64,000 bases of DNA from Planococcus donghaensis MPA1U2 (GCF_000189395.1 NZ_AEPB01000032.1:1-64000); one strand, 5' to 3'. Numbered from the stretch's first letter, positions 26,288 to 36,404 are shown. The notes: generated by a model from the letters alone, not told the origin. Numbers and translations are program-made.

Positions 26288-27571
26288 TTGAGTCAATCAG
26301 AATTATATGTAAGTCTAGATATCGGTTCGTCATCCGTTAAAGTTTTAATCGGAGAAATGGCTAACAAGTCATTGAACGTAATCGGTGTCGGAAATGTAAA
26401 ATCTAATGGAATTAAAAAAGGTGCGATTGTTGACATAGATGCAACGGTGCAGTCCATTAAAAAAGCTGTCGATCAGGCAGAGCGCATGATCGGCAAGTCG
26501 ATTCACGAAGTGGTATTAGGAATTCCAGCAAATAAGGCAGTATTACAACCGGTAAAAGGGATTGTGGCTGTAAACAGTGAAAATCGTGAAATTACCGATG
26601 AAGATTTGGATCGTGTATTAGAAGCGGCACAAGTTATGTCGATTCCGCCAGAACGGGAATTGGTTAACATCATTCCTGAGCAATACATTGTTGACCATCT
26701 AGGTGAAATTAAAGATCCACGGGGCATGATTGGTATCCGCCTTGAAATGGATGGTACAATGGTGACAACTTCAAAAACTATTTTACACAACGTACTTCGC
26801 TGTGTAGAAAGAGCAGGACTTGAAATTCGTGATATTTATGTCCAGCCGCTTGCAGCAGGAAGCTATGCGTTAACTGAAGATGAGAAAAATCATGGCACAG
26901 CGTGTATCGATATCGGTGGAGGATCTACTTCTATTTCCATCTTCCAAGAAGGCCACTTGACTGCTTCTTCCGTAATTCCGGTTGGAGGAGACCACGTTAC
27001 AAAAGATTTGTCCATCATTTTAAAGACACCGACAGATCAAGCTGAAAAAATCAAACTTGAACATGGTCATGCGTTTTTCGAAGATGCTTCAGAAGATGAA
27101 GTTTTTGAAGTCCCAGTTATTGGATCTGATTCAACAGAACAGTATAATCAAAAATACATATCTGAAATAATCGGAGTTCGCCTGGAAGAACTTTTCGAAC
27201 TGATTTTAGATGAGTTTTACCGGTTGGGCGTTCAAGACTTGCCAGGAGGAGTCGTTTTAACAGGCGGCATGGCTAAATTGGATGGATTGCCAGAACTTGC
27301 ACGTAACATCCTGCAAACTCGCGTTCGTCTATTTACACCAGAATTTATTGGCGTTCGTGAACCACAGTACACGACAGCAGTTGGCTTAATTCAATATGCT
27401 TACATGGAAGATGTCTTCTATGGCCGTATTGGAAATGGTGGAGCTGTTGCCGGCGCTGCGAAAGTTGAGCATCAAGAAGTGCAACAACCTAAAAAGCAAA
27501 AGCAGCCAAAGCAAAATTCTGAAGGTGTCGTAACGAAAGCCAAAAAGATGTTTGATCGATTCTTTGAATAA
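26288..27571 (+). CDS. ftsA: Cell division protein FtsA
   Basis: A 427-residue actin-fold ATPase that anchors FtsZ to the membrane. The phosphate-1 motif LDIGSSSVKVLIGE is at about residues 9-22, phosphate-2 DIGGGSTSISIF at about 208-219, and the adenosine motif VVLTGGMAKLDG at about 322-333. The extreme C-terminus is a basic/aromatic helix (KKMFDRFFE), the membrane-targeting sequence. TTG start with AAGGAGG. ftsZ follows after 59 bases. Confidence 0.95.
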   Translation: MSQSELYVSLDIGSSSVKVLIGEMANKSLNVIGVGNVKSNGIKKGAIVDIDATVQSIKKAVDQAERMIGKSIHEVVLGIPANKAVLQPVKGIVAVNSENREITDEDLDRVLEAAQVMSIPPERELVNIIPEQYIVDHLGEIKDPRGMIGIRLEMDGTMVTTSKTILHNVLRCVERAGLEIRDIYVQPLAAGSYALTEDEKNHGTACIDIGGGSTSISIFQEGHLTASSVIPVGGDHVTKDLSIILKTPTDQAEKIKLEHGHAFFEDASEDEVFEVPVIGSDSTEQYNQKYISEIIGVRLEELFELILDEFYRLGVQDLPGGVVLTGGMAKLDGLPELARNILQTRVRLFTPEFIGVREPQYTTAVGLIQYAYMEDVFYGRIGNGGAVAGAAKVEHQEVQQPKKQKQPKQNSEGVVTKAKKMFDRFFE

Positions 27572-27630
27572 AATCAATGTTGCATCTAGCTTGCAACTAT
27601 AAAAGCTAAGCAATTTTAGGAGGAAAAAGA

Positions 27631-28824
27631 ATGTTGGAATTTGATACAAATATTGATGCACTGGCCGTAATTAAAGTTATTGGGGTAGGTGGCGGTGGTA
27701 ACAACGCCGTAAACCGTATGATCGAACACGGAGTACAAGGTGTAGAATTTATAGCAGTTAACACAGATGCACAAGCTTTAAACTTATCTAAAGCAGAAGT
27801 GCGCCTTCAAATCGGTGGTAAATTAACACGCGGTCTTGGTGCCGGTGCTAACCCTGATGTTGGTAAAAAAGCAGCAGAAGAAAGCAAAGAACAAATCGAA
27901 GAAGCTTTGCGCGGAGCAGACATGGTATTCGTAACTGCAGGAATGGGTGGCGGTACAGGTACTGGTGCAGCACCTGTTATTGCTGGAATCGCTAAAGAAC
28001 TTGGCGCATTGACTGTTGGTGTTGTAACGCGTCCATTTACTTTTGAAGGTCGTAAACGTTCAACACAAGCAATCGGTGGTATCGCTACTATGAAAGAATC
28101 AGTTGATACATTGATTGTTATTCCAAACGATCGTTTGCTTGAAATTGTTGACAAAAACACACCTATGCTTGAAGCATTCCGTGAAGCGGATAATGTTTTA
28201 CGCCAAGGTGTATCAGGTATCTCTGATTTGATCGCCGTTCCTGGATTGATCAACTTGGATTTTGCCGATGTTAAAACGATTATGTCTAACAAAGGTTCTG
28301 CTTTAATGGGAATCGGTGTATCTTCAGGAGAAAACCGTGCGTCTGAAGCGGCTAAAAAAGCTGTTTCGAGTCCATTACTTGAAGTTTCTGTTGATGGTGC
28401 AAAAGGTGTCTTAATGAACATCACAGGTGGATCTAACCTTAGCCTTTATGAAGTTCAAGAAGCTGCTGACATTGTAGCATCTGCTTCTGACGAAGAAGTA
28501 AACATGATCTTCGGTTCTGTTATTAACGATAACTTGAAAGATGAAATTATCGTGACAGTTATCGCAACTGGTTTTAATGAAGAACAACTTCAACCAAGAA
28601 CGCCAAGAGGATCTGGATTGAATTCAAGCCGCGTGCAGTCGATTCAACAACAGACTCCTGCGCCATCAATCCGTGATGCACGTCGTGAAGATCAACGTCG
28701 CGATGAGCAACGCCGTGAAGAACAGCCACCTTATTACAACCAAGAACCACAAAGACAAGAAAAACATAGCGACGATGCATTAGACATTCCGACCTTCTTA
28801 CGCAATCGTCAAAAGAGACGTTAA
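27631..28824 (+). CDS. ftsZ: Cell division GTPase FtsZ
   Basis: A 397-residue tubulin homologue that forms the Z-ring. The GTP loop [10 protein letters not shown] lies at about residues 108-117, N-terminal [17 protein letters not shown] is typical, and a Gln/Arg-rich linker (about 320-380) leads to the conserved C-terminal peptide [11 protein letters not shown] that binds FtsA, SepF and other partners. ATG with AGGAGG. A strong terminator follows; the spoIIGA-sigE-sigG block of spore formers is absent. Confidence 0.97.
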   Translation: MLEFDTNIDALAVIKVIGVGGGGNNAVNRMIEHGVQGVEFIAVNTDAQALNLSKAEVRLQIGGKLTRGLGAGANPDVGKKAAEESKEQIEEALRGADMVFVTAGMGGGTGTGAAPVIAGIAKELGALTVGVVTRPFTFEGRKRSTQAIGGIATMKESVDTLIVIPNDRLLEIVDKNTPMLEAFREADNVLRQGVSGISDLIAVPGLINLDFADVKTIMSNKGSALMGIGVSSGENRASEAAKKAVSSPLLEVSVDGAKGVLMNITGGSNLSLYEVQEAADIVASASDEEVNMIFGSVINDNLKDEIIVTVIATGFNEEQLQPRTPRGSGLNSSRVQSIQQQTPAPSIRDARREDQRRDEQRREEQPPYYNQEPQRQEKHSDDALDIPTFLRNRQKRR

Positions 28825-28827
28825 TCC

Positions 28828-28859
28828 AAACAGCTGCCGGTTGGGCAGCTGTTTTTTTT
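28828..28859 (+). terminator. Terminator of the division cluster after ftsZ
   Basis: AAACAGCTGCC pairs with GGCAGCTGTTT around GGTTG, followed by a run of T. Confidence 0.9.
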
Positions 28860-28874
28860 AGGGAAAGAGCTTAA

Positions 28875-28903
28875 TTGATAAATTAACTCAAACTTGGTAC
28901 AAT
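28875..28903 (+). promoter_or_regulatory. Probable sigma-A promoter of ylmE-sepF-ylmG
   Basis: TTGATA, 17 bp, TACAAT, about 33 bases before ylmE. Confidence 0.7.
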
Positions 28904-28936
28904 ATATTGGACTTCTATAAGAAAAGTTGTGACTAG

Positions 28937-29608
28937 ATGAAACCGATTAAACCTATATTTGAAGAGATTACTAAGCAATTATCCGCTGTAAATGATACGA
29001 TTCAAATTATTGCTGTGACAAAACAAGTTGGCATAGAACGCACAAAAGAAGCGATCCAAGCAGGAATTCATCATCTGGGTGAAAATCGTCCAGAAGGATT
29101 ATCCAAAAAACTTGAAGCAATTGACGAAAATGTGTCTTGGCACTATATAGGCAATCTACAAACAAGAAAAGTAAAAGATGTTATTAATGAAATCGATTAT
29201 TTACATTCATTAGACCGATTAAGTTTGGCCAAAGAAATTCAAAAACGTGCAACTCGACCAGTAAACTGTTTTGTTCAAGTAAATGTGTCGGGAGAAGAGT
29301 CAAAAAGTGGTATTGAACCTGAAGATACAATAAACTTTATCGAATCACTCGAAGCTTATGACAACATAAAAGTGGTCGGATTGATGACAATGGCACCAAA
29401 TACGTCCGATGAAAGTGTAATCCGAGAAGCATTTAAAGGATTAAAATCACTCCAACTTCAAGTGTCTGAGAAAAATTGGGCACATGCACCATGCACAGAA
29501 TGTTCGATGGGCATGTCTAACGACTACTTAATTGCTGCTCAAGAAGGAGCTAGTTTTGTCCGAATTGGCACAGCATTGGTTGGGGCAGAAAGTGAGGCAA
29601 AACGATGA
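28937..29608 (+). CDS. ylmE: YggS/YlmE family PLP-binding homeostasis protein
   Basis: A 223-residue TIM-barrel protein of the PLPHP (YggS) family, which binds pyridoxal phosphate and buffers vitamin B6 and amino-acid pools without a known catalytic activity. The PLP lysine is Lys29 in IIAVTKQ; further signatures are LGENRPEG, WHYIGNLQ, HSLDRLSLA and LSMGMSNDY-type CSMGMSNDY. ATG start with only a weak ribosome binding site. The upstream ylmC and ylmD genes of B. subtilis are missing. It overlaps sepF (ATGA). Confidence 0.92.
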   Translation: MKPIKPIFEEITKQLSAVNDTIQIIAVTKQVGIERTKEAIQAGIHHLGENRPEGLSKKLEAIDENVSWHYIGNLQTRKVKDVINEIDYLHSLDRLSLAKEIQKRATRPVNCFVQVNVSGEESKSGIEPEDTINFIESLEAYDNIKVVGLMTMAPNTSDESVIREAFKGLKSLQLQVSEKNWAHAPCTECSMGMSNDYLIAAQEGASFVRIGTALVGAESEAKR

Positions 29609-30087
29609 GCGTGAAAGACAAATTTAAAAATTTCTTTTATTTAGATGAGTATGATGAAGAAGAGCAAGTGCGGGAGCAACCTGTAAAAAAGCAAAAACCA
29701 GCTCCCCGTTATGAAAAACCTGCTGTTATGCAAGAGCCGAAAAAAGCACCGAAAGAACGGCGCCAGAAAGTGGAGGAGACCAATGTGTCTAATTTAGTCA
29801 GTATGCAAGGAGCTTCAAAAGCTTCAAAAGTTAGCTTGGCAGAACCAAGAGTTTATGCCGAAGCACAAGATATCGCAGAAAGCTTAAAAAACAAGCAAGC
29901 AGTTGTTGTAAACCTTCAACGCATTGAAAAAGATCAAGGTTTACGAATTATCGACTTTCTAAGTGGAACTGTTTACGCTCTTGGTGGAGACATTCAACGC
30001 ATTGGAACGGATATTTTCTTGTGCGTACCAGACACTGTAGAAGTGGATGGCGCCATTTCAGATTATTATTACGACGAGCAACAATAA
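29605..30087 (+). CDS. sepF: Cell division protein SepF
   Basis: A 160-residue protein. Residues 1-15 form an amphipathic membrane-binding helix (VKDKFKNFFYL). A Pro/Lys/Glu-rich linker follows (about 20-60). The SepF domain (about 72-150) includes RVYAEAQDIAESL and the conserved RIIDFLSGTVYALGG. SepF polymerises at the Z-ring and tethers FtsZ to the membrane in parallel with FtsA. Translationally coupled to ylmE. Confidence 0.94.
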   Translation: MSVKDKFKNFFYLDEYDEEEQVREQPVKKQKPAPRYEKPAVMQEPKKAPKERRQKVEETNVSNLVSMQGASKASKVSLAEPRVYAEAQDIAESLKNKQAVVVNLQRIEKDQGLRIIDFLSGTVYALGGDIQRIGTDIFLCVPDTVEVDGAISDYYYDEQQ

Positions 30088-30107
30088 GAGGGGTGCCATA
30101 AAAAAGT

Positions 30108-30371
30108 ATGTCAGTTATATTAAATTTGATACTTTCAGCAATTAATATCTATTTCTATATTCTAATTGTTAGTGTATTCATGAGTTGGGTACCAAGCATT
30201 AAAGAATCTAGTTTTGGACAAATGATTTCAAAAATCACAGATCCTTATTTGGACATTTTCAGACGCTTTATCCCGCCAATCGGCATGATTGATATTTCAC
30301 CGATTGTTGCAATCTTCACTTTGAATTTAGCAAGCCAAGGGATTATTGTATTATATAATTTCTTTGTTTAA
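30108..30371 (+). CDS. ylmG: YggT family membrane protein YlmG
   Basis: An 87-residue protein with two membrane helices (about residues 5-26 and 64-85) separated by the conserved PYLDIFRRFIPPIGMIDISPIV core, here recognised by its motif DPYLDIFRRFIPP. The family is involved in membrane or division organisation, but its activity is undefined. It lies 20 bases after sepF and is followed by a terminator. Confidence 0.9.
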   Translation: MSVILNLILSAINIYFYILIVSVFMSWVPSIKESSFGQMISKITDPYLDIFRRFIPPIGMIDISPIVAIFTLNLASQGIIVLYNFFV

Positions 30372-30375
30372 TCTA

Positions 30376-30402
30376 AAACCTCACATCACGTGAGGTTTTT
30401 TT
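30376..30402 (+). terminator. Terminator after ylmG
   Basis: AAAACCTCAC and GTGAGGTTTT flank a short loop, followed by a T-run. Confidence 0.85.
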
Positions 30403-30432
30403 CTTGAAAAATTGATCTGAAGGAGCATTAAC

Positions 30433-31218
30433 ATGGAAGAGATATTTCAGCATTTTAGAAAAGAAGAACAGCAATTTATCGAGCAAGTTTCGGGCTGGCT
30501 ACGTGAAGTTGAAGATCGTTATTCACCAAAGTTAACAGACTTTTTGGATCCACGGCAGCGATTTATCGTAGAAGCAGTGATGGGATCGACGGATGTCCGC
30601 ATGATGACTTCGGGAGTTTTTAAAGATGCAGAAAGACAACGTGTTCTGTTGTATCCTTCTTATTTTGAGCCCCAACAAGAAGACTTTAATATTACGGTTT
30701 TTGAACTAAAATATCCGTCTAAATTTGTTAATTTGCGTCATCCTGATATATTAGGATCCATAATGTCTCTTGGGCTTGACCGAAGCAAATTTGGTGATAT
30801 TCGTATTGATAATGATCGTGTTCAACTTGCTGTAATGAATGAAATCGGTCCTTATTTACAAAGCAATTTTGTAAGTGCGGCAAAAGTGAAAGTACAGTTA
30901 AATGAAGTTACAGACCTAACAGAAATGATTGAGACTAGTGAAGAATGGACAGAAGAGTCTTATACAGTTAGTTCGATGCGGTTGGATACGGTTATGAGTT
31001 CTGTCTATAACATCTCAAGACAAAAAGCTGCTGCTCTTATTCATGGCGGGAAAGTGAAAGTTAACTGGACTTTACAAGACCAGCCTTCGTTTGAGCTGCA
31101 TGAATCAGATATGATTTCTTCAAGAGGGTTTGGTCGAGTTCGCTTGATCATGATCGAAGGGCGCACGAAAAAAGACAAAGTTCGCTTGCAAATCGGCCGT
31201 CTAGAAACAAAAAACTAG
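30433..31218 (+). CDS. ylmH: S4-domain RNA-binding protein YlmH (RqcP2)
   Basis: A 261-residue protein: N-terminal domain (about residues 1-170, with FLDPRQR and VMGSTDVRMM) and a C-terminal S4 RNA-binding domain (about 180-245; SMRLDTVMSSVYNISRQK, GRVRL). In B. subtilis YlmH acts on split 50S subunits carrying peptidyl-tRNA in ribosome-associated quality control, related to RqcP. The rqcH gene at 53.5-55.2 kb encodes a partner of this pathway. ATG with GAAGGAG. Confidence 0.9.
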   Translation: MEEIFQHFRKEEQQFIEQVSGWLREVEDRYSPKLTDFLDPRQRFIVEAVMGSTDVRMMTSGVFKDAERQRVLLYPSYFEPQQEDFNITVFELKYPSKFVNLRHPDILGSIMSLGLDRSKFGDIRIDNDRVQLAVMNEIGPYLQSNFVSAAKVKVQLNEVTDLTEMIETSEEWTEESYTVSSMRLDTVMSSVYNISRQKAAALIHGGKVKVNWTLQDQPSFELHESDMISSRGFGRVRLIMIEGRTKKDKVRLQIGRLETKN

Positions 31219-31226
31219 ACGGCTTT
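31197..31226 (+). terminator. Hairpin at the 3' end of ylmH, possible terminator
   Basis: GCCGTCTAG and CTAGACGGC form a perfect 9-bp stem across the stop codon, followed by only three T. Termination would be weak. Confidence 0.5.
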
Positions 31227-31245
31227 GAAAAATTACGAAATAGTA

Positions 31246-31274
31246 CTGAAATTTAACGTCATCAACTGTATAAT
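31246..31274 (+). promoter_or_regulatory. Probable promoter of divIVA
   Basis: CTGAAA, 17 bp, then a perfect TATAAT, about 38 bases before the divIVA start. Confidence 0.6.
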
Positions 31275-31312
31275 AGAAAGATAAGATAACAAGTTAAGGA
31301 GAGGTTTACTCA

Positions 31313-31834
31313 ATGCCATTATCCCCGTTAGATATACATAACAAAGAATTCAGCCGTGCATTCCGTGGATATCAGGAAGATGAAGTAAATGAATTCCTGG
31401 AACAAATTATGAGAGATTACGAAATTTTGCTAAAAGACAAGGCAGCTCTAGAAGAACGGTTACGCACAACCGACGAGCGAGTTGGCCATTTTAATACAAT
31501 TGAATCGACATTGCAAAAATCGATTTTTGTGGCTCAAGAAGCTTCAGAAGAAGTTCGTCGCAACTCACAAAAAGAAGCAGAGTTGATTATTAAAGAAGCT
31601 GAGAAAAATGCGGATCGCATTGTTAACGAGTCGTTGACAAAAGCACGTCGCATTGCAACAGAAATTGAAGAACTGAAAAAACAATCTCGTATTTTCAAAA
31701 ATCGTTTCAAGATGCTTGTTGAAGCCCAATTAGATTTAATCGAAACAGATGATTGGGAAACCTTATTGGAATACGATATCGATACACAAAATTTAGAGAA
31801 GATTGAGAAGGATAAAGAAGAGACGAACTCTTGA
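31313..31834 (+). CDS. divIVA: Cell division initiation/polarity protein DivIVA
   Basis: A 173-residue coiled-coil protein that recognises negatively curved membrane at poles and septa. The membrane-binding N-terminal domain LSPLDIHNKEFSRAFRGY precedes the conserved YQEDEVNEFLEQI, and coiled coils span about residues 30-60 and 65-140. The ATG has an AGGAGAGG site. Its stop codon overlaps the -35 of the ileS T-box promoter. Confidence 0.95.
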   Translation: MPLSPLDIHNKEFSRAFRGYQEDEVNEFLEQIMRDYEILLKDKAALEERLRTTDERVGHFNTIESTLQKSIFVAQEASEEVRRNSQKEAELIIKEAEKNADRIVNESLTKARRIATEIEELKKQSRIFKNRFKMLVEAQLDLIETDDWETLLEYDIDTQNLEKIEKDKEETNS

Positions 31835-31859
31835 CTCTGAGACTTTCTAAATCTATAAT
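31831..31859 (+). promoter_or_regulatory. Promoter of the ileS T-box transcript
   Basis: TTGACT, 17 bp, TATAAT. The -35 overlaps the divIVA stop codon. Transcription would start about 31866 and give a leader of about 265 nt. Confidence 0.8.
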
Positions 31860-31865
31860 TACGAC

Positions 31866-32107
31866 ATACAAAAAAACGCGCTGATAGAGACAGTAGTTTG
31901 TGTAGAACGCTAAAGCGAATCAGGGACAGTGAGAGCCTGATGTGTACACATAGATGAAAATCACTCTTGAGCAGAATTGGTGAATAATAAGTAACCTATT
32001 CCGTCTACGCCACGTTACGGCGATCGAGTGGCAGCTATCTAGCTGCAACAAGGGTGGTACCGCGAGTTTAAGCTTCTCGTCCCTTACCAGGGATGGGGGG
32101 CTTTTTA
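31866..32107 (+). ncRNA. T-box riboswitch controlling ileS
   Basis: The T-box sequence AGGGTGGTACCGCG is at 32051-32064, the antiterminator element that pairs with the uncharged tRNA acceptor end. A large stem I (from about 31878) contains a GATGAAAATCACTC segment in which ATC at 31960-31962 is the likely specifier codon for isoleucine, agreeing with the downstream gene. A G-rich terminator hairpin with a T-run spans about 32068-32107. Uncharged tRNA(Ile) would favour readthrough into ileS. This leader fills the 296-base gap between divIVA and ileS. Confidence 0.93.
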
Positions 32108-32130
32108 TTATGTCTACAGGAGGAATAGAA

Positions 32131-34893
32131 ATGGAATACAAAGATACGTTATTAATGCCGAAAACAGATTTTCCAATGCGTGGCAATTTGCCGAATCGCG
32201 AACCGGAAATGCAACAAAAATGGGAAGATATGAACATTTACAAACAAGTACAAGATCGTACTGCGGGTCGACCGTTTTTCGTTCTTCATGATGGACCACC
32301 ATATGCAAATGGTGATTTGCATATGGGCCATGCACTTAACAAAGTATTAAAAGATATGATCGTTCGTTCGCGTTCGATGATGGGCTTCCACGCACCTTAC
32401 GTTCCAGGTTGGGACACGCACGGTTTGCCGATTGAACAAGCTTTAACAAACAAAGGCGTAAACCGCAAAGAAATGTCTTTAGCGGAATTCCGCAAGCTTT
32501 GTGAAGAATATGCTTTCCAACAAATCGATAATCAACGCTCTCAGTTCAAGCGCATTGGTGTTCGTGGCGATTGGGAAAATCCTTATGTGACTTTAAAACC
32601 AGCATATGAAGCTCGTCAAATTGAAGTGTTTGGTAAAATGGCCAATAAAGGTTATATCTACAAAGGTTTGAAACCTGTTTACTGGTCACCTTCAAGTGAA
32701 TCATCACTTGCTGAAGCTGAAATTGAGTATCACGATAAAAAATCTCCTTCTATTTACGTTTCTTTCCCTGTAACAGACGGTAAAGGTGTGTTAGCAGAAG
32801 GAACAAACTTCATCATCTGGACGACTACACCTTGGACAATTCCAGCGAACCTAGGAATTTCCGTGCACGCTAAATTGGATTACGCAGAAGTCTCTGTCAA
32901 CGGTTCTCAATACATTGTTGCTCAAGAATTATTAAAAGAAGTATCTGAAGAACTAGGTTGGACAGATGCAGAAGTTGTTCGTGTCATCAAAGGTGAAGAA
33001 CTAGAAAATATTCTTACAAAGCACCCGTTATATGACCGTACTTCTCTTGTCATGCTTGGCGAGCACGTAACAACTGACTCAGGTACTGGTTGTGTTCATA
33101 CAGCACCTGGTCATGGTGAAGATGACTTCTTAATCGGTAAAAAATACGGATTGGACGTTTTATGTCCAGTTGACGAACGCGGAGTTATGACTGCTGAAGC
33201 ACCTGGATTTGAGGGCGAGTTTTATGACAAAGCCAATAAATCGATAACAGAAGCGCTAGATAAAGTAGGCGCGCTTGAAAAACTTACATTTATCACACAC
33301 TCGTATCCACATGACTGGCGGACGAAAAAGCCGGTAATTTACCGTGCAACAGCTCAATGGTTTGTATCAATCGAAGCATTCCGTGACCAAATCTTAAACG
33401 CAATTAAAGAAACATCATTCACTCCAGCATGGGGTGAAACACGTTTGTTTAATATGTTACGTGATCGTGGAGATTGGAATATTTCACGTCAACGCGTATG
33501 GGGCGTTCCTATTCCAGTGTTTTATGCAGAAAATGGCGATCCGGTGATCACTGAAGAAACAATTGCGCATATCGCAAAATTGTTCCGCGAAAATGGATCA
33601 AATGTATGGTTTGAGCGTTCTACAGATGAATTATTACCGCCAGGATTTACGCATCCAAGCAGCCCGAACGGCGTGTTCACGAAAGAAATGGATATTATGG
33701 ATGTTTGGTTTGACTCAGGATCGTCTCACCAAGGAGTTCTTGATGAACGAGAAGACCTTCAATATCCAGCAGATCTTTACTTAGAAGGATCTGACCAATA
33801 CCGTGGCTGGTTCAACTCGTCATTAACGACAAGTGTTGCGATTAATGGACATGCACCTTACAAAGGTATTTTGAGCCACGGCTTTACGCTTGATGGCAAT
33901 GGTCGAAAAATGAGTAAATCGCTTGGTAACGTCATTGTTCCTTCAAAAGTCATGAACCAAATGGGCGCAGATATCCTTCGTCTATGGGTTGCTTCTGTAG
34001 ACTATACAGCGGATGTTCGTGTATCTGACGAAAACTTTAAACAAGTATCTGAAGTTTACCGCAAAATCCGTAACACGCTAAAATTCCTTCACGGAAACTT
34101 AGCTGATTTTAATGAACAAGAGCACCGTGTTGCATTTGAAGACATGCGTGAAATGGATCAATACATGGCAATGAAGTTACAGAAGATGGTAGAAACTGTA
34201 CGTAAAGGTTATGAAACCTATGAGTTTTCAACAATCTACCATGCGTTAAATAATTATTGCGCTAACGATTTAAGCTCATTCTATTTAGATGTAGCAAAAG
34301 ACGTTGTGTACATTGAAAGTGCAGATCATCCACATCGTCGTGCGATGCAAACTGTAATGTTTGATTCGTTAATGGCAATCTTAAAATTAGCAGCACCAAT
34401 CATCCCTCATACAGCGGATGAATTATGGTCTTACTTGAGCTTTGTAGAAGAAGAAAGTGTTCAATTGACTGATTTCCCAGAAGCTGTTTTAAACCCAGCG
34501 TTTGAAGGCTTAAACGACAAGTGGAGCCGATTTATGGATATTCGCGACGATGTGTTAAAAGCATTAGAAGAAGCGCGTGCAGCTAAAACTATTGGTAAAT
34601 CGTTAGAAGCGAAAGTAACAGTCTTCGGCGACGAAGAACTTGCTACATTACTAGCTTCTACTGATGAAAATCTTGCTCAATTGTTCATCGTATCAAAATA
34701 TGAATACGGTGGTACGCAAGATCAAGCACCAGAACATGCTGTAAAACTAAATGAAGTTTCAGTAACAGTTGAAAAAGCAACTGGTGAAAAATGTGAACGT
34801 TGCTGGACAATTTCTGAAGAAATTGGTCAAAGCGAAGAACATCCAACATTATGTCCTCGCTGTGCAAGTGTTGTAGAAACACAATTTGCTTAA
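32131..34893 (+). CDS. ileS: Isoleucine--tRNA ligase
   Basis: A 920-residue class I aminoacyl-tRNA synthetase charging tRNA(Ile). The HIGH motif appears as HMGH at residues 64-67, KMSKS at 593-597, and a C-terminal zinc finger uses Cys888, Cys891, Cys908 and Cys911. The CP1 editing domain (about 190-400) removes misactivated valine. The start is the ATG at 32131 behind AGGAGGA; an ATG 21 bases upstream lacks a site. This is the bacterial-type form with the Zn finger. ylyA, usually next in spore formers, is missing. Confidence 0.96.
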   Translation: MEYKDTLLMPKTDFPMRGNLPNREPEMQQKWEDMNIYKQVQDRTAGRPFFVLHDGPPYANGDLHMGHALNKVLKDMIVRSRSMMGFHAPYVPGWDTHGLPIEQALTNKGVNRKEMSLAEFRKLCEEYAFQQIDNQRSQFKRIGVRGDWENPYVTLKPAYEARQIEVFGKMANKGYIYKGLKPVYWSPSSESSLAEAEIEYHDKKSPSIYVSFPVTDGKGVLAEGTNFIIWTTTPWTIPANLGISVHAKLDYAEVSVNGSQYIVAQELLKEVSEELGWTDAEVVRVIKGEELENILTKHPLYDRTSLVMLGEHVTTDSGTGCVHTAPGHGEDDFLIGKKYGLDVLCPVDERGVMTAEAPGFEGEFYDKANKSITEALDKVGALEKLTFITHSYPHDWRTKKPVIYRATAQWFVSIEAFRDQILNAIKETSFTPAWGETRLFNMLRDRGDWNISRQRVWGVPIPVFYAENGDPVITEETIAHIAKLFRENGSNVWFERSTDELLPPGFTHPSSPNGVFTKEMDIMDVWFDSGSSHQGVLDEREDLQYPADLYLEGSDQYRGWFNSSLTTSVAINGHAPYKGILSHGFTLDGNGRKMSKSLGNVIVPSKVMNQMGADILRLWVASVDYTADVRVSDENFKQVSEVYRKIRNTLKFLHGNLADFNEQEHRVAFEDMREMDQYMAMKLQKMVETVRKGYETYEFSTIYHALNNYCANDLSSFYLDVAKDVVYIESADHPHRRAMQTVMFDSLMAILKLAAPIIPHTADELWSYLSFVEEESVQLTDFPEAVLNPAFEGLNDKWSRFMDIRDDVLKALEEARAAKTIGKSLEAKVTVFGDEELATLLASTDENLAQLFIVSKYEYGGTQDQAPEHAVKLNEVSVTVEKATGEKCERCWTISEEIGQSEEHPTLCPRCASVVETQFA

Positions 34894-34911
34894 TCAATAA
34901 CATTAGCAAAT

Positions 34912-34969
34912 TTTAAAAGGGTTTGGAGAGCCAAAATTTGGTTACTCCAGGCCCTTTACTTTTTTTGCT
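34912..34969 (+). terminator. Long hairpin terminator after ileS
   Basis: AAAGGG..TTTGGAG and CTCCA..CCCTTT pair over a long imperfect stem with an inner GCCAAA/TTTGGT stem, followed by a run of T. Confidence 0.75.
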
Positions 34970-35016
34970 GTCAGTGTGTTAAAATAGATTGACTGCTGAA
35001 TTGACGGAGGATACAG

Positions 35017-35493
35017 ATGTTTATTTATTATGGACTTGCATTATTCATAATCGCATTAGATCAATGGACAAAATGGCTAGTACTGAAAAATATGGAGTTG
35101 GGTGAACGGATTTCGGTCATTGACCCTTACCTTGGTTGGTTGTCGCACCGGAATCGGGGCGCTGCTTGGGGTATGCTAGAAGGACAGATGTGGCTGTTCG
35201 CTATAATTACTGTAGCGGTTATCATCGGAATACTTTACTATTTTCATAAACATGCAAAAGGGCAACCTTTATTTCAGTTAAGTTTAATGGTTCTCTTAGG
35301 AGGCGCAGTTGGTAATTTTATCGATCGGATGTTTCGCGGGGAAGTCGTTGATTTTGTTGACGTACTCATTCCGGTGATTGGTTATGATTTTCCGATATTT
35401 AATGTTGCAGATGCTGCGTTGACGATTGGTGTCGTATTGATGGTTATTTATATTATTTATGACGAAAAACAACAAAAGAAAAAGGTGTCTTAA
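35017..35493 (+). CDS. lspA: Lipoprotein signal peptidase (signal peptidase II)
   Basis: A 158-residue membrane aspartyl protease with four helices that cleaves the signal peptide of diacylglyceryl-prolipoproteins. The catalytic aspartates are Asp112 in GEVVDFVD and Asp132 in [21 protein letters not shown] (about 95-104) is conserved. ATG with ACGGAGGA. It overlaps the next gene by one base (TAATG), so the two are coupled. A client lipoprotein is encoded at 52.4-53.2 kb. Confidence 0.95.
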   Translation: MFIYYGLALFIIALDQWTKWLVLKNMELGERISVIDPYLGWLSHRNRGAAWGMLEGQMWLFAIITVAVIIGILYYFHKHAKGQPLFQLSLMVLLGGAVGNFIDRMFRGEVVDFVDVLIPVIGYDFPIFNVADAALTIGVVLMVIYIIYDEKQQKKKVS

Positions 35494-36404
35494 TGGAAGA
35501 TTTAACGATTGAAATCACAAAAGAAATGGCCGGCGAACGAGTAGATAAAGCTGTGTCATCAATAGATGGAGACTGGTCACGTTCACAGATCAGCAACTGG
35601 GTCAAAGAAGGTGCAGTAAAAGTTAACGGAGAAACTGTAAAACCGAATTACAAAGTACGTTTGCAAGATATTATCATTGTTACGCCACCTGAATTGGAAG
35701 AATTAGATGTAGTTCCTGAAGATTTGAATTTGGAGATTGTTTACGAAGATGAAGATGTTTTAGTAGTTAACAAACCAAAAGGTATGGTCGTTCACCCAGC
35801 ACCAGGTCATGCAAAAGGAACATTGGTGAATGGGTTAATGCATCATTGCACTGATCTTTCGGGCATTAATGGTGTCGTGCGTCCAGGAATTGTTCACCGC
35901 ATTGATAAAGATACTTCAGGCTTATTAATGGTAGCGAAAAATGACGCTGCTCATACTTCTTTAGTTGACCAATTAGTGAAGAAGACAGTGACTCGTAAAT
36001 ACGTTGCATTGGTTCATGGACACATTCCACACGATAAAGGAACAATTCAAGCACCAATTGCACGCGATCCTAAAGAACGTCAAAATATGGCGATCGTTGA
36101 TAAAGGCAAGCATGCTGTGACGCATTTCCGAGTTCTAGAACGTTTCGGTAATTTTACGCTTGTTGAATGTCGTTTAGAAACAGGAAGAACGCATCAAATC
36201 CGTGTTCACATGAAATATATTGGTTTCCCGCTTGTTGGCGATCCGAAATACGGACCGAAAAAAACAATGGACATTGGCGGTCAAGCTCTTCACGCTGAAG
36301 TGATTGGGTTTAATCATCCAAGAACGAACGAATACATGGAGTTTTCTGCAGAGCCACCAGCTGAATTTGCAGAACTTCTAGAATCTCTTCGCGATAAGGA
36401 TTGA
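35493..36404 (+). CDS. RluD-type 23S rRNA pseudouridine synthase (YlyB)
   Basis: A 303-residue RluA/RluD-family pseudouridine synthase: S4 domain at about residues 13-75 and catalytic domain at about 80-300, with the active-site HRIDKDTSGLLMVAK (catalytic Asp in RIDKDTSG) and RTHQIRVHMKYIG. RluD targets helix 69 uridines of 23S rRNA; the exact sites of YlyB-type enzymes are less certain, so I give no rlu symbol. It is coupled to lspA; its stop codon lies inside the -35 of the pyr promoter. Confidence 0.92.
   Translation: MEDLTIEITKEMAGERVDKAVSSIDGDWSRSQISNWVKEGAVKVNGETVKPNYKVRLQDIIIVTPPELEELDVVPEDLNLEIVYEDEDVLVVNKPKGMVVHPAPGHAKGTLVNGLMHHCTDLSGINGVVRPGIVHRIDKDTSGLLMVAKNDAAHTSLVDQLVKKTVTRKYVALVHGHIPHDKGTIQAPIARDPKERQNMAIVDKGKHAVTHFRVLERFGNFTLVECRLETGRTHQIRVHMKYIGFPLVGDPKYGPKKTMDIGGQALHAEVIGFNHPRTNEYMEFSAEPPAEFAELLESLRDKD

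Noticed and set aside
27807-28424. 205-codon open frame antisense to ftsZ
   Set aside because: It lies wholly inside ftsZ on the opposite strand, has no ribosome binding site, and its composition is the mirror of the ftsZ codons.
30412-31235. Possible translational coupling of ylmG and ylmH
   Set aside because: A clear terminator separates them, so I treat ylmH as a separate unit, although no good promoter was seen.
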